A stretch of 43,050 nucleotides of DNA from Erysipelotrichaceae bacterium (GTDB taxonomy: Bacteria; Bacillota_I; Bacilli_A; Erysipelotrichales; Coprobacillaceae). Both the position numbers and the translations under genes were made by a program. Numbering within the stretch: the stretch's first letter is position 1; the number at the start of each line of letters is the position of its first letter. Positions 7,101 through 14,557 of this stretch are shown here, in pieces. The stretch covers positions 1-43,050 of the forward strand of contig JAGZJH010000020.1 of NCBI GenBank assembly GCA_018365815.1, given 5' to 3'. Under the pieces are notes generated by a model that saw nothing but the letters and a program-made list of their open reading frames with translations, was not told the DNA's origin and did not search any database.

Positions 7101-10085
7101 ATGGTGGTGAAACAACGTTATGTGGAAGTTGTTAAGAAAAATAAGGATTTTTTTAATTATTATCACCAATTAAAAGATAATACAAATTTAAAATTAGTGG
7201 ATATTTATACCCAAGCGATGTTTAAGTTACTTCAAGATGAATATCCTATTGATGAGTTGATGGTGATATATTATAATTACCGCTTAGCATCTTTTGAGTG
7301 TAGTGAGCAATTATATGAGCATCAAGAGCTGTTACAAATATTTAATCATGTGAAAAATATGTCAGTTGAAAAAGGCATTGATTATTTAATGCAACATATC
7401 AATGATTATAATATTTTGAAAATAGAAGATCAAATGGAAGTCAACGGATTAATCCTTATTCAATCACATTATTCTATGCCACTTGATGAAATTGAAGCAA
7501 TTATAAATGAATTGAATATTAATACCATCGAAGCCAAAGTAACGTATGAAGATTTGTTTTACCAAATTATCAATCATATTAATGGCTGTATTTATATTAG
7601 TGATATAGATACAGACGAAATTTTATATGCTAATAAAGCCTTATTGAATGAGTTTAAAAGTTATTCTCTTGAAGGAAAGTTATGTTATAAAGTATTACAA
7701 AAAGGTCAATCTAAACGTTGTTCATTTTGTCCGGTAAATCAATTAATAAAACCTGAAAATAGAAATAAGATTATTGAATGGGAAGAAGTCAATACACAAA
7801 ATCATAAAATTTATAAAAACTTTGATAGTTTGATTACTTGGAGTGATAGACGTTTAGTTCATCTTCAACAATCTATTGATATTACAGATATTAAAAAACT
7901 ATCACACGATGCAAGTACTGATGAATTAACAGGAGTATTAAATCGTAGAGCCGGTAAGATCAAAATGGCTCAACTTATTGAAAAAGCAAAAGAAGAAAAG
8001 AAAATTTTAAGTGTCGTGTTATATGATATTGAGGAACTTAAAAAAACAAATGAAAAATATGGACTGCTTGAAGGTGATCATAAGATAAAATATGTTAGTG
8101 AAGGTGTTAAAATGGTAACGACCTCACAAGATATTTTATTTAGATTAGGTAGTGATGCGTTTGTTAATGTTTTTTATGATTGTAATGAAGAACAAGCAAG
8201 TAAAAAAGTTAAACAGGCACAAGAATATTTGGAGATAGTTTCAAATACAGAGAAATTTCCTTATCTTTTGAATTATTGTTACGGTATTGTGGAAATCAAA
8301 CCTGAACATAATATGGATATTGAAGATATTTTAGTAAATGTTGATGAAAAGATGTATGAGCAAAAGCGTTTTATTCATATTCAAGCAGCTCAAAAAGAGC
8401 ATGATAATAAAAAAGATTGTATTAGTGAATTATTAGAATTTGACTATAAACAAACAGATTTATATGAAGCATTGATTAGTAGTACAGATGATTATATTTT
8501 TGTTTCAGATATGAAAAGTGGGGTATTCAAATATTCAAAAGCAATGGTAGAAGAATTTGATTTACCTTCACAATTAGTAGAAAATGCTGCTGTAGTATGG
8601 GGGCAAAGAATACATCCATTAGATCAATTATCATTTTTAGAATCTAATCAAGAAATTCTTGATGGACGTTGTGATTATCATGATGTTGAGTATCGAGCGT
8701 TAAATAAAAATAATCAATGGGTATGGCTACGATGTCGAGGGAAAGTTATTAAAAATGAAAATGGTGACCTGATTATATTTGCTGGTATTATTTCTAATTT
8801 AGAGCGTAAAAATAAAGTGGATCATTTAACGGGTTTATATAATATTTACCAATTAGAAGAAGAAATTAAAAATCATATTGCTAATCATACAAATGAACGT
8901 TTGTCTTTATTAGTGTTAAACTTAGATTCTTTTAGACATATTAATCAATTGTATAATCGTCGTTTTGGTGATGAAGTTTTAAAAATTACTTCACAAAAAA
9001 TATGTGAATTGATTCCTAAAAATGTTGGAATTTATAAACTAGATTCTGATGAATTTGCTTTATTATTAAAAAATTATGATGACACACAAATTGAGGCACT
9101 TTATACAAAAGTAAGTTGTGCGTTTAATGGACCACAAGAGCATTTAGGACAAAAATATCATTGTAGTTTATCAGCAGGATGTGCAAGTTATCCAAATGAT
9201 ACTGATGTATATAGTAACTTATTAAAATATGCAGGCTATGCTTTGGAATCTAGTAAGACTAAAGGAAAGGCTAAAATTACATTTTTTAGTCAAGATGTTG
9301 TGATTTCTAAAATGCGTAAATTAGATTTATTAAATCAATTACGCGAAAGTATTGCAGATAATTTTAAAGGGTTTGAATTACATTTTCAAGGAATAGTAGA
9401 TGCTAAAACATATCAATTTATCGGAGCAGAAGCGTTAACACGTTTTTATTGTGAAAAATATGGTAGAGTGTCTCCGATGGAGTTTATTCCTTTACTTGAA
9501 GAAAGTGGCTTAATTATTCCAGTGGGAAATTGGGTATTACAAGAAGCCATTAAATATTGTAAAATGTTTATGGAAATCAATCCTAATTTTAGGGTAAGTA
9601 TTAATTTTTCATATATTCAAGCTAATCAACCTGATTTTGCTCAGGTGATTAGTGAAACTTTAAAACAAGCCCAGTTATCGTCTGAACATATTATACTTGA
9701 GTTTACAGAAACGCATTTAGCTTCAAATCAAAGTAATAAGATGATTGAGTTATTAAGTGAAGATAAGTTTAAAATTGCAATGGATGATTTTGGAACTGAA
9801 TATTCTTCTTTAGGAATGTTGAAGACAAGACCGGTGGATATTGTGAAAATTGATAAAATATTTTTAAAGGATATTAAGAATAGTCATTTTGATGCCACTT
9901 TTATTCGTTTTGTGGTGGAATTATGTCATGATGTTGGAATTGAAGTATGTATTGAGGGAGTTGAAGATCAAGAGGAGTTGTCAATTCTTTCTCCAATGGG
10001 ATTAGATTATATTCAAGGGTTCCTATTTGCTAAACCGATTCAAGGGGAACAGTTACTTGAAGTATTAAAGGAAAAAATAAGTTAA
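7101..10085 (+). CDS. PAS-GGDEF-PAS-GGDEF-EAL protein, likely c-di-GMP phosphodiesterase
   Basis: About 1000 residues, no signal peptide, cytoplasmic. Numbering from 7083: an N-terminal helical region (1-170); a PAS-like domain (about 165-265) with a cysteine pair CSFCPV; GGDEF-1 (about 275-430), whose signature is GSDAF; PAS-2 (about 455-570); GGDEF-2 (about 575-735), whose signature is DSDEF; and EAL (about 745-995). The EAL domain keeps EALTRF, EFTETH, MDDFGTEYSSLG, VKIDKIF, EGVED and QGFLFAKP, so it looks active, while both GGDEF sites lack the GG pair and should not make c-di-GMP. ATG 7083 sits at the probable transcription start. A G-run (7092-7098) resembling a weak Shine-Dalgarno favours ATG 7101 or GTG 7104/7107. 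Catalysis is inferred from motifs. Confidence 0.88.
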   Translation: MVVKQRYVEVVKKNKDFFNYYHQLKDNTNLKLVDIYTQAMFKLLQDEYPIDELMVIYYNYRLASFECSEQLYEHQELLQIFNHVKNMSVEKGIDYLMQHINDYNILKIEDQMEVNGLILIQSHYSMPLDEIEAIINELNINTIEAKVTYEDLFYQIINHINGCIYISDIDTDEILYANKALLNEFKSYSLEGKLCYKVLQKGQSKRCSFCPVNQLIKPENRNKIIEWEEVNTQNHKIYKNFDSLITWSDRRLVHLQQSIDITDIKKLSHDASTDELTGVLNRRAGKIKMAQLIEKAKEEKKILSVVLYDIEELKKTNEKYGLLEGDHKIKYVSEGVKMVTTSQDILFRLGSDAFVNVFYDCNEEQASKKVKQAQEYLEIVSNTEKFPYLLNYCYGIVEIKPEHNMDIEDILVNVDEKMYEQKRFIHIQAAQKEHDNKKDCISELLEFDYKQTDLYEALISSTDDYIFVSDMKSGVFKYSKAMVEEFDLPSQLVENAAVVWGQRIHPLDQLSFLESNQEILDGRCDYHDVEYRALNKNNQWVWLRCRGKVIKNENGDLIIFAGIISNLERKNKVDHLTGLYNIYQLEEEIKNHIANHTNERLSLLVLNLDSFRHINQLYNRRFGDEVLKITSQKICELIPKNVGIYKLDSDEFALLLKNYDDTQIEALYTKVSCAFNGPQEHLGQKYHCSLSAGCASYPNDTDVYSNLLKYAGYALESSKTKGKAKITFFSQDVVISKMRKLDLLNQLRESIADNFKGFELHFQGIVDAKTYQFIGAEALTRFYCEKYGRVSPMEFIPLLEESGLIIPVGNWVLQEAIKYCKMFMEINPNFRVSINFSYIQANQPDFAQVISETLKQAQLSSEHIILEFTETHLASNQSNKMIELLSEDKFKIAMDDFGTEYSSLGMLKTRPVDIVKIDKIFLKDIKNSHFDATFIRFVVELCHDVGIEVCIEGVEDQEELSILSPMGLDYIQGFLFAKPIQGEQLLEVLKEKIS

Positions 10086-10102
10086 AGAAAGAGGGCTTTA
10101 AA

Positions 10103-10459
10103 ATGCATTATATGTATCAGTTTTTATTAATTGGTGGAGTAACTTTTTTAGGTGAATTATGTCATATTTTTATACCTTTACCTATTCCAAGTAGTGTTTA
10201 TGGTATGGTATTAATGTTCATTTCACTGTTAACTGGGTTAATTAAAGAGGAAGATATTCAAGAAATGGCGGATTTTCTTTTATTGATTATGCCAATAATG
10301 TTTATTGGTCCAAGTGTAGGTGTAATGGAAAATTATGTTGATATTTCAAATCATTTCTTTATATTTATGTTTATCGTTTTGATAACAACAGTTTTAATTA
10401 TGTTAGTAACAGCAATAGTGGCAGAGCTTTTATTGAAAGGAGGAAATAAACATGAATGA
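10103..10459 (+). CDS. lrgA: LrgA/CidA-family holin-like membrane protein
   Basis: A 118-residue protein with four hydrophobic segments and the conserved LrgA start region FIPLPIPSSVYGMVLMF and IMPIMFIGPSVGVM. LrgA/CidA proteins pair with LrgB/CidB in the membrane; they have been linked to autolysis control and, in Bacillus, to pyruvate transport. It has a GAAAGAGGG ribosome site and overlaps lrgB by 8 bp. Confidence 0.9.
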   Translation: MHYMYQFLLIGGVTFLGELCHIFIPLPIPSSVYGMVLMFISLLTGLIKEEDIQEMADFLLLIMPIMFIGPSVGVMENYVDISNHFFIFMFIVLITTVLIMLVTAIVAELLLKGGNKHE

Positions 10460-11144
10460 GATATTTGTTCAATCTGCCTATTTTGGAATAGTGTTGAGTT
10501 TATTAACTTACTACATAGGAGATTTTTTGAAGCGTAAAACAAAATGTGTATTTTTTAATCCGTTATTAATAGCTGCTATACTTACAATACTATTTTTAAC
10601 TGTGTTTGATATAGATTATGAGACTTATAATGAAGGGGCGAAATATTTAACATATTTATTAAATCCCGCAACTGTGTGTTTAGCGTTGCCATTATATCGT
10701 CAATATAATTTGTTGAAAAATAATGTAAAGGTGATATTGATTTCAATTTTATCAGGTGCGATTACTTGTTTTGGATTTATTATTATGATTAATATATTAA
10801 TAGGTTTAGAACCTTCCTTATTTGCTTCGTTGTTACCTAAGTCAATTACAACAGCGATTGCAATTGGAGTATGTGAAGAAGCCGGAGGGATTACCGGGAT
10901 TACTGTGGCAGCAGTGATTATCACCGGTATATTTAGTGCAATGATTGCAAATTTAATGTTTAAATTATTGAATATTCAACATCCTATTGCTAAAGGGTTA
11001 GCGTTAGGAACTGCCGGTCATGCTATTGGAACAAGTAAGGCAATTGAGTTAGGAGAAATAGAAGCGGCAATGAGTTCTTTAGCGATTGTTGTTACTGGTT
11101 TATTGACAGTTATTTTCGTACCATTAATCATTTCATTATGTTAA
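10452..11144 (+). CDS. lrgB: LrgB/CidB-family membrane protein
   Basis: A 230-residue polytopic membrane protein of the LrgB family, showing the conserved LLNPATVCLALPLYRQ (about 70-85), LPKSITTAIAIGVCEEAGG (about 128-146) and LGTAGHAIGTSKAIELGE (about 185-202). The start overlaps lrgA by 8 bp with GGAGG just upstream, so the two proteins should be made together. A terminator follows. Confidence 0.92.
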   Translation: MNEIFVQSAYFGIVLSLLTYYIGDFLKRKTKCVFFNPLLIAAILTILFLTVFDIDYETYNEGAKYLTYLLNPATVCLALPLYRQYNLLKNNVKVILISILSGAITCFGFIIMINILIGLEPSLFASLLPKSITTAIAIGVCEEAGGITGITVAAVIITGIFSAMIANLMFKLLNIQHPIAKGLALGTAGHAIGTSKAIELGEIEAAMSSLAIVVTGLLTVIFVPLIISLC

Positions 11145-11154
11145 ATACAATATC

Positions 11155-11180
11155 AAAGGTTAGTCATCTAGCCTTTTTTT
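11155..11180 (+). terminator. Terminator after lrgAB
   Basis: Stem AAAGGTTAG / CTAGCCTTT (one G-U pair), loop TCAT, then a T run. Confidence 0.78.
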
Positions 11181-11220
11181 ATTGTTAATTTACAATAATA
11201 GCATATTTGTATAAGTACAA
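11181..11220. promoter_or_regulatory. Two dyads upstream of the LysR gene, candidate operators
   Basis: ATTGT-TAATTT-ACAAT (11181-11196) and TTGTA-TAAG-TACAA (11207-11220) are perfect inverted repeats with related arms, centred 25 bp apart, 30-70 bp before the LysR start. LysR proteins usually bind such paired dyads at their own promoters. The -10 is probably TATACT (11227-11232); no good -35 is visible, as expected of an activator-dependent promoter. Confidence 0.45.
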
Positions 11221-11251
11221 GTGTGTTATACTAAAATAAAGGGATGGTTAT

Positions 11252-12136
11252 ATGGAAGTTAGAACATTAAAATATTATTTAGCGGTGGCTAGAGAACAAA
11301 ATATCACCAAAGCAGCAGAATTGTTACATCTTACACAACCGACATTAAGTCGTCAAATGATGCAATTAGAAGAAGAATTAGATACTCAATTATTTATTCG
11401 TGGTAAACGGAAAATAGAACTTACTGATGCGGGCATGTTATTAAAAAGACGTGCAGAGGAAATCGTATCATTAATTGAACGTACTGAAAGAGAATTTTTA
11501 TCAGAAGCAAGTATTAACGGTCAAATTTCAATTGGAAGTGGTGAATTTTCATCATCTAATCACTTTACTGAGTTATTAAAACAATTTCAAGAAATGTATC
11601 CTAAAGTTACTTTTGATTTATTTTCAGGAAATACTGATGAAATTCAATATAAATTGGATAATGGTTTGATTGATTTAGCGATTGTTATGAAAGAAGCAGA
11701 TATTAATAAATATGATTTTATTCGCTTTCCCGAACAAGATATATGGGGAGTATTGTTAAGGAAAGATGATCCTTTAGCGAAACTTGATTATATTGAAGCA
11801 AAGGATTTAGTAAACCACTCTTTAGCGATTTCAAGACGTAATAGTATTCAAAATGAAATTAAAAACTGGGCTGGAGATTTTTATTCTAAGTATCATTTTG
11901 TTGCTCAATTTGATATGATGATGGTTAATATTGTAAAAAATGATATTGCAAAAGCAATTACGATACATTTACCGATGATCAGACCTTCATATGAGCAAAT
12001 AGTTTTTAGACCTTTTAAACCAGAATTAACGACAAATTCAATTTTAATGTGGAAGAAAAATCAGCCGTTAACACCTACGCTACTAAAGTTTATTGAGTTT
12101 TTAAAAGCAGAGTATCAAAACAAAGGTAAAAAGTGA
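11252..12136 (+). CDS. LysR-family transcriptional regulator
   Basis: A 294-residue LysR protein: a winged HTH at 1-60 (MEVRTLKYYLAVAREQNITK, then AAELLHLTQPTLSRQMMQLE) and a periplasmic-binding-like effector domain from about 90 (INGQISIGSGEFSS). Its place directly after lrgAB recalls cidR beside cidAB in staphylococci, so lrgAB is a plausible target, although no operator has been matched. The ribosome site (GGGATGG) is weak. The stop is TGA, which shows that TGA is read as stop in this genome. Confidence 0.88.
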   Translation: MEVRTLKYYLAVAREQNITKAAELLHLTQPTLSRQMMQLEEELDTQLFIRGKRKIELTDAGMLLKRRAEEIVSLIERTEREFLSEASINGQISIGSGEFSSSNHFTELLKQFQEMYPKVTFDLFSGNTDEIQYKLDNGLIDLAIVMKEADINKYDFIRFPEQDIWGVLLRKDDPLAKLDYIEAKDLVNHSLAISRRNSIQNEIKNWAGDFYSKYHFVAQFDMMMVNIVKNDIAKAITIHLPMIRPSYEQIVFRPFKPELTTNSILMWKKNQPLTPTLLKFIEFLKAEYQNKGKK

Positions 12137-12167
12137 GGGTTTAATTAGTAATTTGAATTATTTTTAC

Positions 12168-12198
12168 TTGACCTAAAGTTAACTTTAGCCTTTATAAT
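12168..12198 (+). promoter_or_regulatory. MerR-type promoter with 19-bp spacer and palindromic operator
   Basis: TTGACC (12168-12173) and TATAAT (12193-12198) are 19 bp apart instead of 17. The spacer is filled by the perfect 16-bp palindrome CTAAAGTTAACTTTAG (12173-12188). This is the arrangement MerR activators need, where the protein twists overlong spacer DNA. The palindrome resembles operators of the AdhR/NmlR aldehyde-stress group. The gene read from it is itself a MerR regulator. Confidence 0.82.
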
Positions 12199-12220
12199 GA
12201 GATTAAATGGAGGTGTGATG

Positions 12221-12586
12221 ATGAAAATTAATGAAGTGAGTAAGAAATTTGATTTGAGTATCGATACTTTAAGATTTTATGAAAAAATTGGATTACTTGA
12301 ACCTATTGAAAGAGTAAGTGGGATACGATATTATCAACAAAAGGATATCGAGCGTATTAATGTGATTAAGTGTATGAAAAAAACCGGTATGAGTTTAGAG
12401 ACGATTAAGGAATATTTTGATTTGTTGTCATTAGGTAATACTTCTTTATTAGAGCGCTTGGATTTGATGAAGAAGAATAAAGAAAAGGCGTTAAAAGAGT
12501 TAGAGGTGCTGAAGCAATCGATTGAGTTTTTGGAACATAAAATTGAATATACCGAAAATGAGATTAAAAAAGAGGAATTGAATTAG
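12221..12586 (+). CDS. Small MerR-family regulator, AdhR/NmlR-like
   Basis: A 121-residue MerR protein: an HTH (MKINEVSKKFDLSIDTLRFY, then EKIGLLEPIER) followed by YYQQKDIERINVIKCMKKTGM and a long dimerisation coiled coil to the end, with no separate effector domain. The start at 12221 is set by GGAGGTG 5 bases upstream; the ATG at 12197 lies inside the -10 box and cannot be used. One cysteine (in VIKCMKKTG) sits at the position used for electrophile sensing in some relatives; that role is inference. No target enzyme gene follows, so targets other than itself must lie elsewhere. Confidence 0.85.
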   Translation: MKINEVSKKFDLSIDTLRFYEKIGLLEPIERVSGIRYYQQKDIERINVIKCMKKTGMSLETIKEYFDLLSLGNTSLLERLDLMKKNKEKALKELEVLKQSIEFLEHKIEYTENEIKKEELN

Positions 12587-12715
12587 AGCGTGTTTTCAGT
12601 ATATGTTTTAAATAATGGTAAGCTGATTACTTAAAATCTATTAAAGTTAAATATGTTACGAGATGATGTATCAATATTTAAAGTATTTTGATAATTTGAT
12701 GATTAAGTGGGTATT

Positions 12716-12742
12716 AGAAAGCACGATGTGTTTTCTTTTTTT
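12716..12742 (+). terminator. Terminator after the MerR gene
   Basis: Stem AGAAAGCA / TGTTTTCT (one G-U pair), loop CGATG, then seven T. About 130 bases of non-coding transcript separate it from the MerR stop. Confidence 0.65.
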
Positions 12743-12750
12743 GATATAAA

Positions 12751-12774
12751 AAAATTCACAGTAATGTGAATTTT
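12751..12774 (-). terminator. Terminator of the HAD gene
   Basis: AAAATTCAC / GTGAATTTT with loop AGTAAT; it overlaps the stop codon of the minus-strand gene and is followed by T on that strand. Confidence 0.6.
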
Positions 12775-13636
12775 ATAAGAGATTCATCTGTTTAAGTTTG
12801 ATTATTCCTTCATAAACAGCCCCTTGGTCGTGAGTACTATCTAAAAGGTAGTTTGCGACTTTTTTAGCGTGAGTACTTGCATTTGCCGGTGCAAATGAGT
12901 ATTTAAAAGATTGTAACATAGTACTGTCATTTTCACCATCACCAAATACAGCGACTTCATCATTTTGATAACCTTTATTTTTTAAGATTTGACTAAGTAG
13001 TAATCCTTTATTAGAACTGTTTGAAGTAATTTCAATGTTATCTTCATAAGAAGATGAAATATCAAGATATGGAATGTTTAATTGTTGTTTTATACCACTT
13101 ACTGAATAAGCATCACGGTGTCTAGCATCTATTTTTAATACATTGATACCTTGTTTTATAATGTCTTCAGGCGTTTTGGCATAGTGAAAGTCTCTTAAAT
13201 AACCTTCTCTTGTGGTAAAGGTTTTTTTAGGTAAAATCGGTCCGATTGAATTGTGGAGTAAATCCATGTGATAAGACCAAAAGTCTTCTTGATTATGGAG
13301 GGAGTATTTCCCTTTATCAGTATGTATGGCTAAGAGATAACCATAATCGTGTAAAATGTTTGCTATTTTGATAAACGATTGTGGATCCATTGGATAAATT
13401 TTGTTGATCGTATTTTGACGATCACGATATTGTGCTCCGTTGTTTAATACTAAATCACAATCTAGTTGATAACGATCGAGTAAATCAACCACCATGTTAA
13501 TATCTCTTCCAGTGGCGATAATAAATTCGATTCCTTGATCGATACATTCTTTTAAAAGTTGGTAAGTTTTTTCTTCGATTTGATCACTTTTGTTAATTAA
13601 TGTGCCATCTAAATCACAAACTATACATTTAATCAT
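12773..13636 (-). CDS. Cof-type HAD-superfamily phosphatase (second copy)
   Basis: A 287-residue Cof-like HAD hydrolase: motif I CDLDGTLI near the start, motif II FIIATGRD, motif III Lys in SSNKGLLLSQ, motif IV GDGENDSTML. The start at 13636 (MIKCIVCDLDGTLI) is chosen because the upstream in-frame ATG at 13669 touches a near-perfect -10 box (TATAAT read at 13675-13670), so it would lie at or before the transcription start. Not closely similar to the 6197-6988 copy. Substrate unknown. Confidence 0.87.
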   Translation of the reverse strand: MIKCIVCDLDGTLINKSDQIEEKTYQLLKECIDQGIEFIIATGRDINMVVDLLDRYQLDCDLVLNNGAQYRDRQNTINKIYPMDPQSFIKIANILHDYGYLLAIHTDKGKYSLHNQEDFWSYHMDLLHNSIGPILPKKTFTTREGYLRDFHYAKTPEDIIKQGINVLKIDARHRDAYSVSGIKQQLNIPYLDISSSYEDNIEITSNSSNKGLLLSQILKNKGYQNDEVAVFGDGENDSTMLQSFKYSFAPANASTHAKKVANYLLDSTHDQGAVYEGIIKLKQMNLL

Positions 13637-13752
13637 TTTTATATCACTCTTCCTTTTTTGTTTATTCATATTATATCAAGATGAGTAAAGTAAGTTTTAA
13701 TTTTTCTCAGTTAGAAAAGTTTTGTAAGTTGTTTTAATAGTCATAAGTTTTT

Positions 13753-13776
13753 AAAGGAGGAATATAAATGAATTAA
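13753..13776 (+). other. Ribosome site with two-codon reading frame
   Basis: A textbook AAAGGAGG (13753-13760), seven bases, then ATG AAT TAA (13768-13776). This could be a relic of a lost gene start. I see no downstream frame that resumes, and no function is claimed. Confidence 0.3.
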
Positions 13777-13811
13777 AGAAGTATAATGATATATGAGCAA
13801 ACTACTTTTGA

Positions 13812-13840
13812 TTGTTTTTTGGTTTGATTTGTGTTATATT
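13812..13840 (+). promoter_or_regulatory. Promoter of the repeat RNA
   Basis: TTGTTT (13812-13817), 17-bp spacer, TATATT (13835-13840). The predicted start, about 13847, coincides with the first base of the first 34-nt repeat. Confidence 0.6.
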
Positions 13841-13847
13841 ATATTTG

Positions 13848-13915
13848 AAATCGGAGGACCATAGCCTGAGTTGGGATATCTAAATCGGAGAACCACAGCC
13901 TTAGTTGGAATGAAG
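13848..13915 (+). repeat. Two tandem 34-nt repeats
   Basis: Unit 1 (13848-13881) and unit 2 (13882-13915) follow without a gap and share AAATCGGAG-ACCA-AGCCT-AGTTGG-AT (dashes are variable positions): 26 of the first 30 positions match, and the last four diverge. The variable sites are mostly transitions, as expected of an RNA kept for its structure. Confidence 0.9.
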
Positions 13916-13923
13916 TAGTTTGT

Positions 13924-13962
13924 AAACAGAGGTGCAGTTTATGTTGTACTCTCTGTTTTTTC
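13924..13962 (+). terminator. Terminator between repeat RNA and toxin gene
   Basis: Stem AAACAGAG (13924-13931) / CTCTGTTT (13951-13958), with a further inner pairing GTGCA / TGTAC (one G-U) and a T run. Partial read-through would supply the toxin mRNA, as in ToxIN. Confidence 0.75.
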
Positions 13963-13990
13963 TTTGAATAAATGAAAGGAGTTGATTGGA

Positions 13991-14350
13991 ATGAGATTTT
14001 ATAAACCAAACAAAGATTATATAAAATATTTATTAACCGTTGATGAGAAGATTAGATATACGGATAATTTAATTGGTATTCCTTTAAGGTTAAATGAATT
14101 AATATATTTTTTACCTGTCGTTTCGCCACAAGAAAACGATTATCATGATGGTGTTTTAAAAAAATCAACTCCCACAATTTTAAGAATGGTAGACTTACGA
14201 ACAGGAATATATTATGGTAAATGTTTATTTTCTAATATGTTTGCTATTCCATATAAAGAATTAAAAGTGATAGATATGAGTATGTTTGATGAAGCACAAT
14301 TAATTTTTATGGAAAATAAAATTGGTTTTATTAAAAAAAATTATGATTGA
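13991..14350 (+). CDS. ToxN/AbiQ-family type III toxin, cut short by a TGA codon
   Basis: A 119-residue product starting MRFYKPNKDYIKYLLTVDEK, then LIGIPLRLNELIYFLPVVSP, the ToxN/AbiQ pattern (FY-x-Y-I-x-YL near the start, a beta-strand IGI, and a PL/PV-SP loop). NMFAIPYKELKVID matches the NNMIPV strand, and IGFIKKNYD matches the start of the long C-terminal helix. Family members are about 150-175 residues; this frame stops at TGA 14348-14350 in the middle of that helix. The missing part follows in the same frame (14351-14464). ATG 13991 is chosen since AAAGGAG ends 9 bases before it; a TTG at 13982 is too close. ToxN proteins are RNases held inactive by their repeat RNA; this one may be inactive unless the TGA is read through. 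Confidence 0.75.
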   Translation: MRFYKPNKDYIKYLLTVDEKIRYTDNLIGIPLRLNELIYFLPVVSPQENDYHDGVLKKSTPTILRMVDLRTGIYYGKCLFSNMFAIPYKELKVIDMSMFDEAQLIFMENKIGFIKKNYD

Positions 14351-14464
14351 ATTTTAAAAGGAGCTAACAGAATTTTTAAACAAAAATCAAAAGGCTATCA
14401 TCAAGAATATTTAAATGCAACTGTTGATTTTGATAAGGTTGAAAAAGCATCACTTCAGTGGGAA
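14351..14464 (+). pseudogene. C-terminal part of the ToxN-like toxin, separated by an in-frame TGA
   Basis: Directly after the TGA, the same frame reads ILKGANRIFKQKSKGYHQEY and then LNATVDFDKVEKASLQWE. This fits the end of ToxN/AbiQ proteins (helix with FIKKN-D-R/x-I-K-A, then YL-x-TVDF-x-K-x-E). A single C-to-T change of an Arg codon (CGA to TGA) would explain the break, since Arg is common there in relatives known to me. An AAGGAG (14358-14363) with an ATT 8 bases on (14372) could mimic a start site, but no ATG, GTG or TTG occurs in frame before 14558. Confidence 0.65.
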
Positions 14465-14557
14465 ATTACGCATTATGGTAAACACTATAATCGATTTCCT
14501 GATGAAAAGTTTTTCTTAACTAATCCTAATTCAAAGGGAGTTTCTGAATATTATTTA

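Larger units (their letters stand above)
13847..13962 (+). ncRNA. Candidate type III antitoxin RNA (two 34-nt repeats plus terminator)
   Basis: The predicted transcript starts on the first of two head-to-tail 34-nt repeats and ends at a hairpin terminator 28 bp before the toxin start codon. Type III systems (ToxIN, AbiQ, TenpIN, CptIN) have exactly this order: promoter, short tandem repeats that fold into pseudoknots and inhibit the toxin, a leaky terminator, then the endoribonuclease gene. Here the following gene is ToxN/AbiQ-like. Two repeats is few but within what is known for the CptIN/TenpIN groups. Pseudoknot folding has not been tested. Confidence 0.72.

Noticed and set aside
12197..12220. 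Start of the small MerR gene at ATG 12197
   Set aside because: That ATG overlaps the TATAAT box at 12193-12198, so it cannot be on the transcript.
13637..13669. Start of the second HAD gene at ATG 13669
   Set aside because: It touches the -10 box, and the extra residues are not part of the HAD fold; ATG 13636 starts right at the family N-terminus.
13848..13915. The 34-nt tandem repeats as a CRISPR array
   Set aside because: The two units are directly adjacent with no spacer, differ internally, and are followed by a terminator and a toxin gene rather than cas genes.
14348..14350. TGA read as tryptophan genome-wide
   Set aside because: Intact genes in the window end in TGA (the LysR gene at 12134-12136, the HAD gene at 6197-6199), and TGG is the normal Trp codon, so the standard bacterial code applies.
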